A stretch of 64,000 nucleotides of DNA from Achatina immaculata (taxonomy: Eukaryota > Mollusca > Gastropoda > Stylommatophora > Achatinidae). The notes under the pieces were generated by a model. That model had not been told where the DNA came from. It saw nothing but the letters and a program-made list of their open reading frames with translations, and did not search any database. Positions 31,100 to 42,765 of the stretch are shown here, piece by piece (within the stretch, counting starts at the first letter, position 1; each line of letters opens with the position of its first letter). Position numbers and translations under genes: made by a program. The stretch is taken from positions 10,610,438 through 10,674,437 of the forward strand of contig CM019716.1 of NCBI GenBank assembly GCA_009760885.1. Direction: 5' to 3'.

Positions 31100-33152
31100 T
31101 GTTCGCTCAGACTCGGGATATTACATCTTAACATGGTGTTATTGTTGTTTGTCATCTCAGACTCAAGATATTACAGCTTAACATGGTATTATTGTTTGTC
31201 ATCTCAGACTCAAGATATTACGGCTTAACATGGTATTATTGTTTGTCATCTCAGACTCAAGATATTACAGCTTAACATGGTATTATTGTTGTTTGTTATC
31301 TCAGACTCAGGATATTACAGTTTAACATGGTATAATTGTTGTTTGTCATCTCAGACTCAAGATATTACATCTTAACATGGTATTATTGTTGTTTATCATC
31401 TCAGACTCAAGATATTACATCTTAACTCTTTCCGTGCATGTGGTTGATATAGTGACACTGGAAGTGTCGCAAAACTACCGTATGGTCGCTTTAGTGACAT
31501 TGTTTGTTTCATTAAAACAAGCAGTGTAACATTTAGATTGTACATATTTCGTCAGCAATTCCGGTGACATTTCAAAATGGAGAATGCGTGCCTAGTTACG
31601 AGCGATGCCGAGTGAGAACAAGGACGCGAAGCATGGAAATTTTTCAATTTTTGACGATGTAGATAGGGGTATGGACATAGCCTATGGCCACCCCGCTGCT
31701 CTTGAATGTTTTCTAAGTAGATCTAGACATATTTAGACGACTGGAGAAGTAGTTAGGAGGTTAGTTCAGACATTCATTCAGCGAGAATGCAATACGGAGT
31801 CACAATATGAGATCGACAAGTAGATCTACACATCTCAGATGGTAAGTAGGGGTAAGTAGCGCGAATCTAGACCTAGCCGATGGTGAGCTGGCCACAATCA
31901 GTGTCTAAAAACATCACATTACTTCTTTTTTTCCTAAAAAACTTTGCATTTATGAAATTTTCATTCATTTAGCTATACTTTATATGGAAGTACATGGAAA
32001 TACTGTTTTCCATTCCATTTTACAACTAGACCCCCTTACAGACCAAGACCCGCGTTTTTACTCCTGCACCCAACGACACGTCCGTGTTTCTTCTAATGCA
32101 CGGAAAGAGTTAACATGGTATTATTGTTGTTTGTTATCTCAGACTCAAGATATTATATCTTAACATGGTATTATTGTTGTTTGTCATCTCAGACTTGGGA
32201 TATTACAGCTTAACATGGTATTATTGTTGATTGTCATCTCAGACTCAAGATATTACATCTTAACATGGTATTATTGTTGTTTGCCATCTCAGACTCAAGA
32301 TATTACATCTTAACATGGTATTATTGTTGTTGTTTGTCATCTCAGACTCAAGATATTACAGCTTAACATGGTATTATTGTTGTTTGTCATCTCAGACTCA
32401 GGATATTACAGCTTAACATGGTATTATTGTTGTTTGTCATCTCAGACTTGGGATATTACAGCTTAACATGGTATTATTGTTGTTTGTCATCTCAGAGATA
32501 TTACAGTTTAACATGGTATTATTGTTGTTTGTCATCTCAGACTCAGAGATATTACAGTTTAACATGGTATTATTGTTGTTTGTCATCTCAGAGATATTAC
32601 AGCTTAACATGGTATTATTATTGTTTGTCATCTCAGACTCAGAGATATTACAGCTTAACGTGGTATTATTGTTGTTTGTCATCTCAGAGATATTACATCT
32701 TAACATGGTATTATTGTTGTTTGTTATCTCAGAGATATTACATCTTAACATGGTATTATTGTTGTTTGTTATCTCAGAGATATTACAGTTTAACATGGTA
32801 TTATTGTTGTTTGTTATCTCAGACTCAAGATATTACATCTTAACATGGTATTATTGTTGTTTGTTATCTCAGACTCAAGATATTACTTCTTAACATGTTA
32901 TTATTGTTGTTTGTCATCTCAAAGTTATTACAGCTTAACATGTTATTATTGTTGTTTGTTATCTCAGACTCAGGATATTACAGCTTAACATGGTATTATT
33001 GTTGTTTGTCATCTCAGAGTTATTACAGCTTAACATGGTATTATTGTTGTTTGTCATCTCAGAGATATTACAGTTTAACATGGTATTATTGTTGTTTGTC
33101 ATCTCAGAGATATTACAGCTTAACATGGTACTATTGTTGTTTGTCATCTCAG
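31100..33152. repeat. about 50-bp minisatellite ending in a splice acceptor
   Basis: Unit: TTAACATGGTATTATTGTTG, TTTGTCATCTCAGACTCAAG, ATATTACAGC; shorter variants lack ACTCA. About 27 units, split by a MITE at 31426-32109. Every unit has a TTGTTGTTTGTCATCTCAG acceptor-like tract, and the last one is the acceptor of the exon at 33153. Confidence 0.96.
31426..32109. mobile_element. piggyBac-like MITE with TTAA target duplication
   Basis: Terminal inverted repeats CTCTTTCCGTGCAT and ATGCACGGAAAGAG are flanked on both sides by TTAA (31422-31425, 32110-32113). No coding capacity over 684 bp. It inserted into the TTAA of one 50-bp minisatellite unit. Confidence 0.88.
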
Positions 33153-33215
33153 AAAACATTCCAAAATAAAACCAGGGTTTTAAATATAACCACACCAGAG
33201 GTATTTGGCAAAAGA
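33153..33215 (+). CDS. NBN: probable NBN exon of uncertain end
   Basis: The acceptor TTTGTCATCTCAG ends at 33152, in phase 0 as the previous exon needs. It encodes KTFQNKTRVLNITTPEVFGK-R before GTAAAA at 33216; a shorter form ends at 33200 before GTATTT. Both ends keep phase 0. The text KTRVLN also occurs in the long exon (KTRVLNDFDD), so this could be a diverged repeat of it. A LINE inserted 32 bp downstream. No alignment to human NBN is evident. Confidence 0.45.
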
Positions 33216-33438
33216 GTAAAATACAAGTTGTTTGGTCCACAGACATCATCATCATCATCATCTGCCATGCCGACTGGCGTTGGCTATTATGCTTCTCCAG
33301 AGTACATGATCTTTCATGCAGGCCATTAGCTCAGTTGGTGATCTCCTCTCACACCATCCCGTCAGACTGTCCAGTATCATTTCTCTTGGTCTTCCTCTTG
33401 ATCTTCTTCCTTCTATTTTTCCTGTTGTTATAATATTT

Positions 33439-35010
33439 TCAATGCCCCCTCTTCTCATTGCATGTCCTATGAAAGTACATTGTCTCTCTCTTATCTTTTT
33501 GACAAGGTTTTTTTGTCTCTCCAGCTCTTCTCCTACATTCTTCATTAGTTATTTTTGCTGTCCAGGGGATTCGCAACATTCTTCTAATAAACCACATTTC
33601 TGCTGCTTCCAATGATTTTTGTGCAGACTTGCCTATTGTCCATGATTCACTTCCATATAACAAGATAGGTTCAAAATAGCATTTTAGGACTCGTTTTCTA
33701 ACATTCATTGATAACGATGTGTTAGCTAATATGTTTCTCATTCTCTGAAATGCAGTCTTTGCTTGGCCTATTCTGTTCCTAATTTCTGTTCTGCATTTCC
33801 CATCTGAAGTTATTACTGCTCCAAGGTATTTGAATTTCTGCACCTGCTTTAGAATAGTTCCGTTTAATTTAATACTGCATGCTGGTGGATTCTGTTTCTT
33901 AGATATAACCATAGTCTCTGTCTTTTTGATGTTCAAAGTAAGGCCTTTCTGTTCACTTTCTTTGGCGACTTTATCCAAGAGATTTTGCAGGTCTTGTTGG
34001 TTCTCAGCTATCAGTACTGTGTCGTCAGCATACCGAAGGTTGTTAATATTGTATCCTCCAATTTTTATGCCTGGTTCTGTGATGATTGTTCTTAGAATAT
34101 TCTCGCTATACAGAGAAAAAAGGTCAGGAGATAGTACACATCCTTGTCGCACCCCTTGTTTTGTAGGTTGATATTTTCCAATTCTATTTTCAACTCGAAC
34201 TGCTGCTTCTTGCTGCCAGTATAGATGTTTTACAATCCTCAGGTCTTTGCCATCTATATTGATGTCTTCAAGCATTTTAATAATTTCATTATGTTTCACC
34301 TTGTCAAATGCCTTGGTGTAATCAATGAAGCATAAGTAGAGATCTTTTTGTACTTCTAAAGCTCTTTCTGTTAGTGTTCGTAAAGCATAAATGGCATTGT
34401 GTGTTCCCTTTCCTTCAACAAATCCAAACTGTTCATCTGCTATTTCCATTTTTATCTTTTTCCTTGTTCTTCTCATAATTATTCTCAGTAGTAGCTTCGT
34501 TATGTGACATGAGAGGCTGATAGTCCGGTGGTCGTCACATTCCTTTGCACCTGGTTTCTTTGGTAGTGCTATAAACGTGGATTTAATCAGGTCACTGGGA
34601 ATATAACCACTGTTGTAAATGTCATTCAGTAACTTGGTTATTATTTTTATTCCTGTCTCCTCTAGTGCCTCTATTTCTTCTATTGTTATATTATCAGGCC
34701 CAGTCGCTTTTCCTTTCTTCATATGTTTGATGACATCTATGATTTCATCTTCAAGTATTGGTGGTCCCTCACAGTTTTCAGTATCTGGTGTTAATTCTGG
34801 TCTTTCTCCTCCATATAGCTCACCGATATACTCTGTCCACCTGTCCACAATGTCTTCTTTTCCCATTAACATTTTACCTTCTTTCGATTTCAGGCATCCT
34901 GTGGTATATTTTGTTTTCCTGCCTGTGAGTTCATTAATTCGTTTGTGCATGTTTTTGCTGTCTTTAATATGAGAGTCCTCTATCTGTCTGCACTGCTCAT
35001 TTAACCACAC
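33439..35010 (-). pseudogene. LINE reverse transcriptase, 3' part
   Basis: A 523-codon frame. It begins NEQCRQIEDSHIKDSKNMHK and GRKTKYTTGCLKSKEGKM, then the RT core: [71 protein letters not shown] and LRYADDTVLIAEN. The YADD catalytic box is intact. After it come the KFKYLGAVITSDG and LLYGSESWTIG segments. The remaining C-terminus (TTGKIEGRRSRGRPREM) continues in another frame at 33258-33545. Without the rest of the endonuclease it is not autonomous. Confidence 0.88.
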
Positions 35011-35105
35011 TTCTTTTGCTTCTCTGCATTTGCGTCTTATTTCTTTATTTATCTTGTTATATTTTTCTCGTTATTTTTACTCCTCCTCCTTTAGAATAGT
35101 TCCGT

Positions 35106-36649
35106 TTAATTGAATACTGCATGCTGGTGGATTCTGTTTCTTAGATATAACCATAGTCTCTGTCTTTTTATGTTCAAAGTAAGGCCTTTCTGTTCACTTT
35201 CTTTGGCGACTTTATCCAAGAGATTTTGCAGGTCTTGTTGGTTCTCAGCTATCAGTACTGTGTCGTCAGCATACCGAAGGTTGTTAATATTGTATCCTCC
35301 AATTTTTATGCCTGGTTCTGTGATGATTGTTCTTAGAATATTCTCGCTATACAGAGAAAAAAGGTCTGGAGATAGTACACATCCTTGCCGCACCCCTTGT
35401 TTTGTAGGTTGATATTTTCCAATTCTATTTTCAACTCGAACTGCTGCTTCTTGCTGCCAGTATAGATGTTTTACAATCCTCAGGTCTTTGCCGTCTATAT
35501 TGATGTCTTCAAGCATTTTAATAATTTCATTATGTTTCACCTTGTCAAATGCCTTGGTGTAATCAATGAAGCATAAGTAGAGATCTTTTTGTACTTCTAA
35601 AGCTCTTTCTGTTAGTGTTCGTAAAGCATAAATGGCATTGTGTGTTCCCTTTCCTTCAACAAATCCAAACTGTTCATCTGCTATTTCCATTTTTATCTTT
35701 TTCCTTGCTCTTCTCATAATTATTCTCAGAAGTAGCTTCGTTATGTGACATGAGAGGCTGATAGTCCGGTGGTCGTCACATTCCTTTGCACCTGGTTTCT
35801 TTGGTAGTGCTATAAACGTGGATTTAATCAGGTCACTGGGAATATAACCACTGTTGTAAATGTCATTCAGTAACTTGGTTATTATTTTTATTCCTGTCTC
35901 CTCTAGTGCCTCTATTTCTTCTATTGTTATATTATCAGGCCCAGTCGCTTTTCCTTTCTTCATGTGTTTGATGGCATCTATGATTTCATCTTCAAGTATT
36001 GGTGGTCCCTCACAGTTTTCAGTATCTGGTGTTAATTCTGGTCTTTCTCCTCCATATAGCTCACCGATATACTCTGTCCACCTGTCCACAATGTCTTCTT
36101 TTCCCATTAACATTTTACCTTCTTTCGATTTCAGGCATCCTGTGGTATATTTTGTTTTCCTGCCTGTGAGTTCATTAATTCGTTTGTGCATGTTTTTGCT
36201 GTCTTTATATGAGAGTCCTCTATCTGTCTGCACTGCTCATTTAACCACACTTCTTTTGCTTCTCTGCATTTGCGTCTTATTTCTTTATTTATCTTGTTAT
36301 ATTTTTTCTCGTTATTTTTACTCCTCCTCCTCTTGTCCATCAGTCCTAAGATGTCGTCTGTCATCCATTTATTTTTAGGGGCTTCTTTTTTTGGTGGTAT
36401 TATCTCCTTAACAGTTTGGTGGATAGAATCTCTTAACATTTCCCATTGTTCATCTATACTATTTATCTTTGCTATTGCATTGTATCTATTTGTTATAATA
36501 ACTTTGTATTGTTCTCGCAGTTCTTGGTCATTTTTAAGAAGTTCTGTATTCAGTTTGATGTTTCTCACTTTTCTGCCTGCTTTCTTTAGTTTTATTCTAA
36601 CTTTTCCACAGAGTGGATCATGGTCACTATTGCAGTCAGCTCCTGGCAT
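35106..36649 (-). pseudogene. LINE endonuclease end and duplicated reverse transcriptase part
   Basis: From the right: PGADCNSDHDPLCGKVRIKL (endonuclease end) and the RT linker (WMTDDILGLMDKRRRSKNNE). A single-base frameshift near 36205 follows, then the RT from GRKTKYTTGCLKSKEGKM through the intact LRYADDTVLIAEN box to LTLNIK. There it breaks (a base lost near 35169) and meets the duplicated copy. Near identity of the two RT copies points to a recent duplication. Confidence 0.85.
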
Positions 36650-36694
36650 GGTTTTTGTTGTCAGTAATGCATTGCGGAATCATTTGTTGATTAC

Positions 36695-36940
36695 AGACAT
36701 ATTGTCTGTAATAATTGCAGAGACAAATAACACACTTTACAGATCTACACAAACTATACACATTACATAGTCTGTAATAACTACAGAGACAAACTATACA
36801 CATTACATATGTATTGTCTGTAATAACTGCAGAGACAAACTATACACATTACATATGTATTGTCTGTAATAACTGCAGAGACAAACTATACACATTACAT
36901 ATGTAATAACTGCAGAGACAAACTATACACATTACAGATA
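36695..36940. repeat. about 46-bp minisatellite, five copies
   Basis: Unit: GTATTGTCTGTAATAACTGC then AGAGACAAACTATACACATTACATAT. Confidence 0.92.
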
Positions 36941-37019
36941 TATCGTCTATGATAAATTACTTGCAAAAATGCATGTAACTAAACAGTTTGTAGTAATCTC
37001 ACCAAAATAGTTGTTAATC

Positions 37020-37177
37020 ATTGAATATCATCACTCTTTGACATACTAGGTGTTATGATACATTGAATATCATCTTTCTGTGTAACACACTAGGAAATAT
37101 GATATACTGAATATCATCTCTGTGTAACACACTAGGAAATATGATATACTGAATATCATCTCTGTGTGACATGCTAG
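37020..37177. repeat. about 52-bp tandem repeat, three copies
   Basis: Unit: GATATACTGAATATCATCTC then TGTGTAACACACTAGGAAATAT. The last copy forms the acceptor GACATGCTAG of the next candidate exon. Confidence 0.9.
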
Positions 37178-37306
37178 GTAAAAGATGTGAAAGAAAGTGC
37201 CAGTGTAACATGTAAAAAAAAAAAACCAGTTTGTGGGAAAAAACAAACACAACCAGAGAGCAGCCTGTATGTCACAGAAATAAAGTCACTATATCAGCTC
37301 CAGAGA
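37178..37306 (+). CDS. NBN: candidate NBN exon, lysine-rich
   Basis: After GTGTGACATGCTAG (ending 37177) 129 nt are open in phase 0: VKDVKESASVTCKKKKPVCG, KKQTQPESSLYVTEIKSLYQ, LQR, then GTACAG. Both ends keep phase 0, matching the exon at 38729. A run of 12 A bases encodes the four lysines. Serine/lysine-rich text before LLRDKDG suits the poorly conserved region of NBN upstream of the MRE11-binding tail. The donor is imperfect; inference from position and phase. Confidence 0.42.
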
Positions 37307-37469
37307 GTACAGCAAGAAATCTTCTTTAGACTGGAACATCACAAATTCAGGCATTGCTGAAAAACATGATTTATCATGATGGATCCAAATGATTATGATG
37401 AATATTTTTTTTTTAAAATTATCATTGAAAATGTTTGGATAGCATAGATACATTTTTTTTTCTTGTCAA

Positions 37470-37800
37470 GTACTACATGCATGAAAGTGTCACATGTAGT
37501 TAAGCCAAGAATTGCATGTGATTCAGTCAAGTATCACATGTAGTTAAGTCAAGAATTGCATGTGATTCAGTCAAGTATTGCTTGTAGTTAAGTCAAGGAT
37601 TGCATGTGATTCAGTCAAGTATCACATGTAGTTAAGCCAAGAATTGCATGTGATTCAGTCAAGTATCACATGTAGTTAAGTCAAGTCTTGCATGTAATTA
37701 AGTACCAAGTTTAGTTAAGTCAGATCCCCTATGTAGTCAAGTATCACATGTAGTTAAGTACCAAATTTAGTTTTAAATCGGGTCCTCCATGTCTCATATA
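37470..37800. repeat. about 44-bp minisatellite
   Basis: Unit: CAAGTATCACATGTAGTTAA then GTCAAGAATTGCATGTGATTCAGT. Interrupted by a LINE and resumed at 38455-38580. Confidence 0.92.
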
Positions 37801-37804
37801 GTGA

Positions 37805-38440
37805 AGTATCTTACTTAACTTACATCTTACATCCTTCCCATTCCGTTAAACATCACATAGTGGTAGTTCGCCAAGTTTTCCTGTTTTCAGTGAGCTTTTC
37901 AGCCTCATCAAGGGATTTTATGCCTACTAATTTGGCTTCTCTTAACAATGTCTTAGTTTGTATCATGCTCTTATACGACTGTTCACTGGTTCCCATTCTG
38001 TAAGGCTCTTTGCTGCTACATTTGACATAATTATACCCACTCCTTCTTGGTATTTCCCATCGTATCTGCTTGAATGTATTATTAACTTACTATTTTCTGC
38101 CATTCTTTTTCCCTGCTTCTGGCCATCGCACTTCACTGATGCCTACTACATGTAGGTGGTATCTCACCATTTCTCTGATTACTATAAGAGTTTTTGATGG
38201 TGCTGTCATTGTTCTTACATTCCAGAATCCAATCTTTGTCACGTATTTGGGGCTGATGAGTGTATTCTTTCAGTCTCTCTCTGAGTTCCTTGGAGTTGGT
38301 ATCCCAGATGTGTCACCCTTGACTTGGTTGGTTTTGTTGTGAGTTTCCATAACAATTCTTTTTTTCCCATCTAGAGTCGCCTCAAGGTGGGTCTCAGGAT
38401 AAGGTTGTTAGCCTTATGCCAGACTCCTGGTTCAGAATAT
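37805..38440 (-). mobile_element. LINE with internal deletion (endonuclease plus tail), - strand
   Basis: The left part is the C-terminal tail also seen at 329 and 4285 (TLLREAKLVGIKSLDEAEKL, ENRKTWRTT). Directly joined on the right is the start of an endonuclease: TKIGFWNVRTMTAPSKTLIV, REMVRYHLHVVGISEVRWPE, then in another frame YDGKYQEGVGIIMS. KIGFWNVRTM and SEVRW are the N-terminal motifs of RTE-type AP endonucleases. The whole reverse transcriptase is missing between them. Inserted in the 44-bp minisatellite. Confidence 0.78.
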
Positions 38441-38454
38441 GTGACAGATCAAGT

Positions 38455-38580
38455 GACATACTGCTGAATTATCACATGTGAAAAATCACATGTAGTTAAA
38501 TACCAAGTTTAGTTAAGTTGGGGACTTATATCACTTGTGGTTAAATCAAGTATTATATATAGTTAAGTATTTGGTCAGTT
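38455..38580. repeat. 44-bp minisatellite, right remnant
   Basis: Degenerate copies of the 37470-37800 unit (TCACATGTAGTTAAATACCA) beyond the LINE. Confidence 0.8.
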
Positions 38581-38728
38581 ACATCTTTTAATTATCATCT
38601 CTGATTCATATTCTATCTTTCATCCATTTGTCTGCTTCATAGAGTATCTTTCATCCACATGTCAGCGTTATATCCCATCTTTCTTCCATGTGTCTGGCTC
38701 TTATCCCCTATTTTTTTATCATATTTAG

Positions 38729-38878
38729 TTGCTGAGAGATAAAGACGGGAAACTCCTGCGAAACCTGTGTCAGGTGGAAGTTGCAGAGCTTGTTTCTCGG
38801 CCTACAGTTCCGAGGACTAAGATTGACTCTCTGGGCCATGGCAGGCAGGGTTTGAAGAATTTCAAAAAGTTCAGGAAG
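38729..38878 (+). CDS. NBN: NBN exon, start of the MRE11-binding region
   Basis: The acceptor TTATCATATTTAG ends at 38728; GTCAGC begins at 38879. In phase 0 it encodes 50 residues: LLRDKDGKLLRNLCQVEVAE, LVSRPTVPRTKIDSLGHGRQ, GLKNFKKFRK. The final LKNFKKF is the conserved NFKKF motif of the nibrin C-terminus that contacts MRE11 (human QLKNFKKFKK). This is the clearest single proof that the gene is NBN. It ends in phase 0 and joins 44753. Confidence 0.94.
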
Positions 38879-38919
38879 GTCAGCACTTACATATCATACA
38901 AGACTTTCTCTTGTTCTCT

Positions 38920-39700
38920 CCATCCTCGTTTGTCTCTCTGATCTTTCTGTAGTACTCTCCATCCTCATTTATCACTCTGATCTTTCTATAGTTCTCTCCA
39001 TCCTCATTTATCTTTTTGATCTTTCTGTAGTTCTCTCCATCTTCATTTATCTCTTTGATCTTTCTGTAGTTCTCTCCATCCTCATTTGTCTCTTTGACCT
39101 TTCTGTAGTTCTTTCCATCCACATTTGTCTATCTGATCTTTCTGTAGTTCTCTCCATCCACATATGTCTCTCTGATCTTTCTGTAGTTCTCTCCATCCAC
39201 ATTTGTTTCTCTGATAGTTCTCTCCATCCTCATTTATCTTTTTGATCTTTCTGTAGTTCTCTCCATCCTCATTTATCTCTTTGATCTTTCTATAGTTCTA
39301 TCCATCCTCATTTATTTCTTTGATCTTTCTGTAGTTCTTTCCATCCACATTTGTCTCTCTGATCTTTCTGTAGTTCTCTCCATCCACATATGTCTCTCTG
39401 ATCTTTCCATAGTTCTCTTCATCCACATTTGTTTCTCTGATCTTTCTATAGTTCTTTCCATCCACATTTGTCTCTCTGATCTTTCTGTAGTTCTCTCCAT
39501 CCACATATGTCTCTCTGATCTTTCTGTAGTTCTCTCTATCTACATTTGTTTCACTGATCTTTCTGTAGTTCTCTCCATCCACATTTGTTTCTCTGATCTT
39601 TCCATAGTTCTCTCCATCCACATTTATCTCTTTGATCTTTCTGTAATTCTCTTCATCCACATTTGTCTCTCTAATGTCTCTGCTCCCCTCTGACTTTTTT
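38920..39700. repeat. 39-bp minisatellite, about 20 copies
   Basis: Unit: GATCTTTCTGTAGTTCTCTC then CATCCACATTTGTCTCTCT. Each has an acceptor-like TCTTTCTGTAG. Starts about 40 bp after the exon donor. Confidence 0.96.
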
Positions 39701-39779
39701 TTCTGTCTCTCTAATCTTTCTCTGGTTTTCTCTGTCTCTTTAACTTTTCTGTGCTTTTCCATCTCTCTGCTTTCTCTGT

Positions 39780-40440
39780 TTGTTGGCGTCTCTAACCTTT
39801 GTCTGCTTTTTGTGTCTATGCTGCTCTAACCATTGTCTGCTTTTGTGTCTCTATTGCTCTAATATTTGTCTGCTTTTGTGTCTCTGTTGCTCTAATCTTT
39901 GTCTGCTTTTGTGTCTCAATAAATGTAGTTAGTCATTTGTATGTGTAAGTAGTTACTTTATTGTTAATTATGTTTGTTATATGAACATGTAGAATGTCTG
40001 GAATAGAGTGAAAGTTGTATGATAAAGGGCAGAATGTCAGATGGGCCTGAGTGCCCAATTCTTAACCTTTTGGAAATAAAGATCAATCAATCAATCAGTC
40101 AATCTCTGTTGCTCTAATCTTTGTCTGCTTCTCTGTCTTTGTTGCTCTAATCTTTGTCTGCTTCTCTATCTTCGTTTCTCTAATCTTTGTCTGCTTCCCT
40201 ATCTTTGTTGCTCTAATCTTTGTCTGCTTCTCTGTCTTTGTTGCTCTAATCTTTTTCTGCCTCTCTGTCTTTATTTCTCTAATCTTTGTCTGCTTTTCTG
40301 TCTTTGTTATTGTAATCTTTGTCTGCTTTTCTGTCTTTGTTGTTGTAATCTTTGTCTGCTTTGTCTTTGTTGTTGTAATCTTTGTCTGCTTTTCTGTCTT
40401 TGTTGTTGTAATTTTTGTCTGCTTCTCTCTGCCCTTACTG
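39780..40440. repeat. about 33-bp minisatellite, interrupted
   Basis: Unit: TTTGTCTGCTTTTCTGTCTT then TGTTGCTCTAATC. Interrupted at about 39920-40108. Confidence 0.94.
39920..40108 (+). mobile_element. short retroelement 3' tail
   Basis: Non-repeat insertion ending TTTTGGAAATAAAGATCAAT plus (CAAT)n, typical of the 3' end of a LINE or SINE with a tetranucleotide tail. No coding part. Confidence 0.5.
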
Positions 40441-40494
40441 TCATATACTGAACAAGTCAAAGTATTTCTTTCTTATGTTATTTTTCAGTTCTGT

Positions 40495-41058
40495 TTTCAT
40501 GGTGATTTTTAAGTATTTCATTTGTCTTCTCATTTTCTGTAATGAATTTCATCTGTCTTATCATTTCCTTTAATGAATTTCATCTGTTTTATCATTTTCT
40601 GTAATGACTTTCATCTGTCTTCTCATTTCCTATGATGACTTTCATCCATATTCTCATTTCCTATGGTGACTTTCATCTGTCTTCTCATTTCCTATGATGA
40701 CTTTCATCTGTCTTCTCATTTCCTATGATGACTTTCATCTGTCTTCTCATTTCCTATGATGACTTTCATCTGTCTTCTCATTTCCTGTAATTACTTTCAT
40801 CTGTCTTCTCATTTCCTGTGATGGCTTTCGTCTGTCTTCTCATTTCCTGTAATTACTTTCATCTATCTTATCATTTCCTGTGATGACTTTCGTCTGTCTT
40901 CTCATTTCTTGTAATTACTTTCATCTATCTTATCATTTCCTGTGATGACTTTTGTCTGTCTTCTCATTTCTTGTAATTACTTTCATCTATCTTATCATTT
41001 CCTGTGATGACTTTTGTCTGTCTTCTCATTTCTTGTAATTACTTTCATCTATCTTCTC
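40495..41058. repeat. 31-bp minisatellite, about 18 copies
   Basis: Unit: ATGACTTTCATCTGTCTTCT then CATTTCCTATG. Confidence 0.96.
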
Positions 41059-41079
41059 AGTTCCTGCAGGTTTAAATAT

Positions 41080-41510
41080 ACATTTTTTGTGCTTATTTGT
41101 TATTTTGTTGGTTCTGTTAACTTCTCTGATTTTTTGCCATGTGAACTTCTTTTTCTTTGCTCTTTTAGCTTTAATGTTGATTTGTTATATTAGCTTCCAT
41201 TTTTTTTATGTTAATTTTTCTGTTTGGCATTTATGTCATTTTATGTGTATATTTGCTATGTTAATTTCTCTGTTTCTTATGTTAATTTCTGTGTTTGTTT
41301 CTTATGTTAAAGTCTCTGTTTTTTTTCATATGGTAACTTCCGTTTTTTCCTCTCTGTTAATTTCTGTGTTTGTGTTTTATGTTGAATTTCTCTGTGTGTT
41401 TCTTATGTTAAAGTCTCTCATTTTTTTTTCATATGTTAACTTCTATTTTTTCCCTTCTGTTAATTTCTGTGTTTGTGTCCTCTTTTTTTTTTACTTTTTA
41501 CTTTAGGTAT
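41080..41510. repeat. T-rich degenerate repeat
   Basis: Irregular copies of TTATGTTAATTTCTCTGTTT; period variable. Confidence 0.75.
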
Positions 41511-41539
41511 TAAGTTTGCATGTCCAAATGTTACATTTT

Positions 41540-42765
41540 AGACCACAATAGACAGTCCCTTATCAGGTCATTGTAGGACCAGATACCAGCTCTCTCTTAT
41601 CAGGCCACTGTAGGACCAGATCCCAGTTTTCCCTTATCAATCCACTATGGGACCAGATCCCAGTTTTCCCTTATCAATCCACTGTGGGACCAGATCTCAG
41701 TTTCCCTTATCAATCCACTGTGGGACCAGATCCCAGGTCTCCCTTATCAATCCACTGTGGGACCAGATCTCAGTTTCCCTTATCAATCCACTGTGGGACC
41801 AGATCTCAGTTTCCCTTATCAATCCACTGTGGGACCAGATCCCAGTTTTCCCTTACCAATCCACTGTGGGACCACATCTCAGTTTCCCTTATCAATCCAC
41901 TGTAGGACCAGATCTCAGTTTCCCTTATCAATCCACTGTGGGACCAGATCTCAGCTTTCCCTTATCAATCCACTGTGGGACCAGATCTCAGCTTTCCCTT
42001 ATCAATCCACTGTGGGACCAGATCCCAGGTCTCCCTTATCAGGCCACTGTGGGACCAGATCCCAGGTCTCCCTTATCAGGCCACTGTGGGACCAGATCCC
42101 AGGTCTCCCTTATCAGGCCACTGTGGGACCAGATCCCAGGTCTCCCTTATCAGGCCACTGTGGGACCAGATCCTAGTTCTCCTTTATCAGGCCACTGTGG
42201 GACCAGATCTCAGTTTCCCTTATCAATCCACTGTGGGACCAGATCCCAGGTCTCCCTTATCAATCCACTGTGGGACCAGATCTCAGTTTCCCTTATCAAT
42301 CCACTGTGGGACCAGATCTCAGTTTCCCTTATCAATCCACTGTGGGACCAGATCCCAGTTTTCCCTTACCAATCCACTGTGGGACCACATCTCAGTTTCC
42401 CTTATCAATCCACTGTAGGACCAGATCTCAGCTTTCCCTTATCAATCCACTGTGGGACCAGATCCCAGGTCTCCCTTATCAATCCACTGTGGGACCAGAT
42501 CCTAGTTCTCCTTTATCAGGCCACTGTGGGACCAGATCTCAGGTCTCCCTTATCAATCCACTGTGGGACCAGATCCCAGGTCTCCCTTATCAGGCCACTG
42601 TGGGACCAGATCCCAGGTCTCCCTTATCAGATCACCATGGGACCAGATCCCAGGTCTCCCTTATCAGGCCTCTGTGGGACCAGATCCCAGCTTTCTCTTA
42701 TCAGGCCTCTGTGGGACCAGATCCCAGCTTTCTCTTATCAGTCCACCATGGGACCAGGTCGCAGG
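41540..42765. repeat. 36/37-bp minisatellite, about 33 copies
   Basis: Unit: CCACTGTGGGACCAGATCTC then AGTTTCCCTTATCAAT, with an AGGTCTCCCTTATCAGG form. A block of about 513 bp is repeated (41757 and 42270), so the array has higher-order structure. Confidence 0.97.

Larger units (their letters stand above)
33247..36692 (-). mobile_element. RTE/BovB-like LINE with internal duplication, - strand
   Basis: The 3' tail (ATC)n is at the left. Moving right are the C-terminus, the reverse transcriptase, and the end of the apurinic-type endonuclease (PGADCNSDHDPL near 36645-36610, the catalytic SDH motif). A direct repeat ACAGACAT at 33239-33246 and 36693-36700 is a likely target-site duplication, so this is one insertion, 5'-truncated within the endonuclease domain. 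A 1242-bp stretch of the reverse-transcriptase region is present twice in tandem (33851-35092 and 35093-36334). Confidence 0.88.

Noticed and set aside
33316..36770. + strand frames over the LINE (for example near 33830-34171 and 35860-36378)
   Set aside because: Antisense shadows of the reverse transcriptase encoded on the - strand.
41087..41506. Phenylalanine-rich 139-codon frame
   Set aside because: T-rich degenerate repeat in an intron; composition alone explains the open frame.
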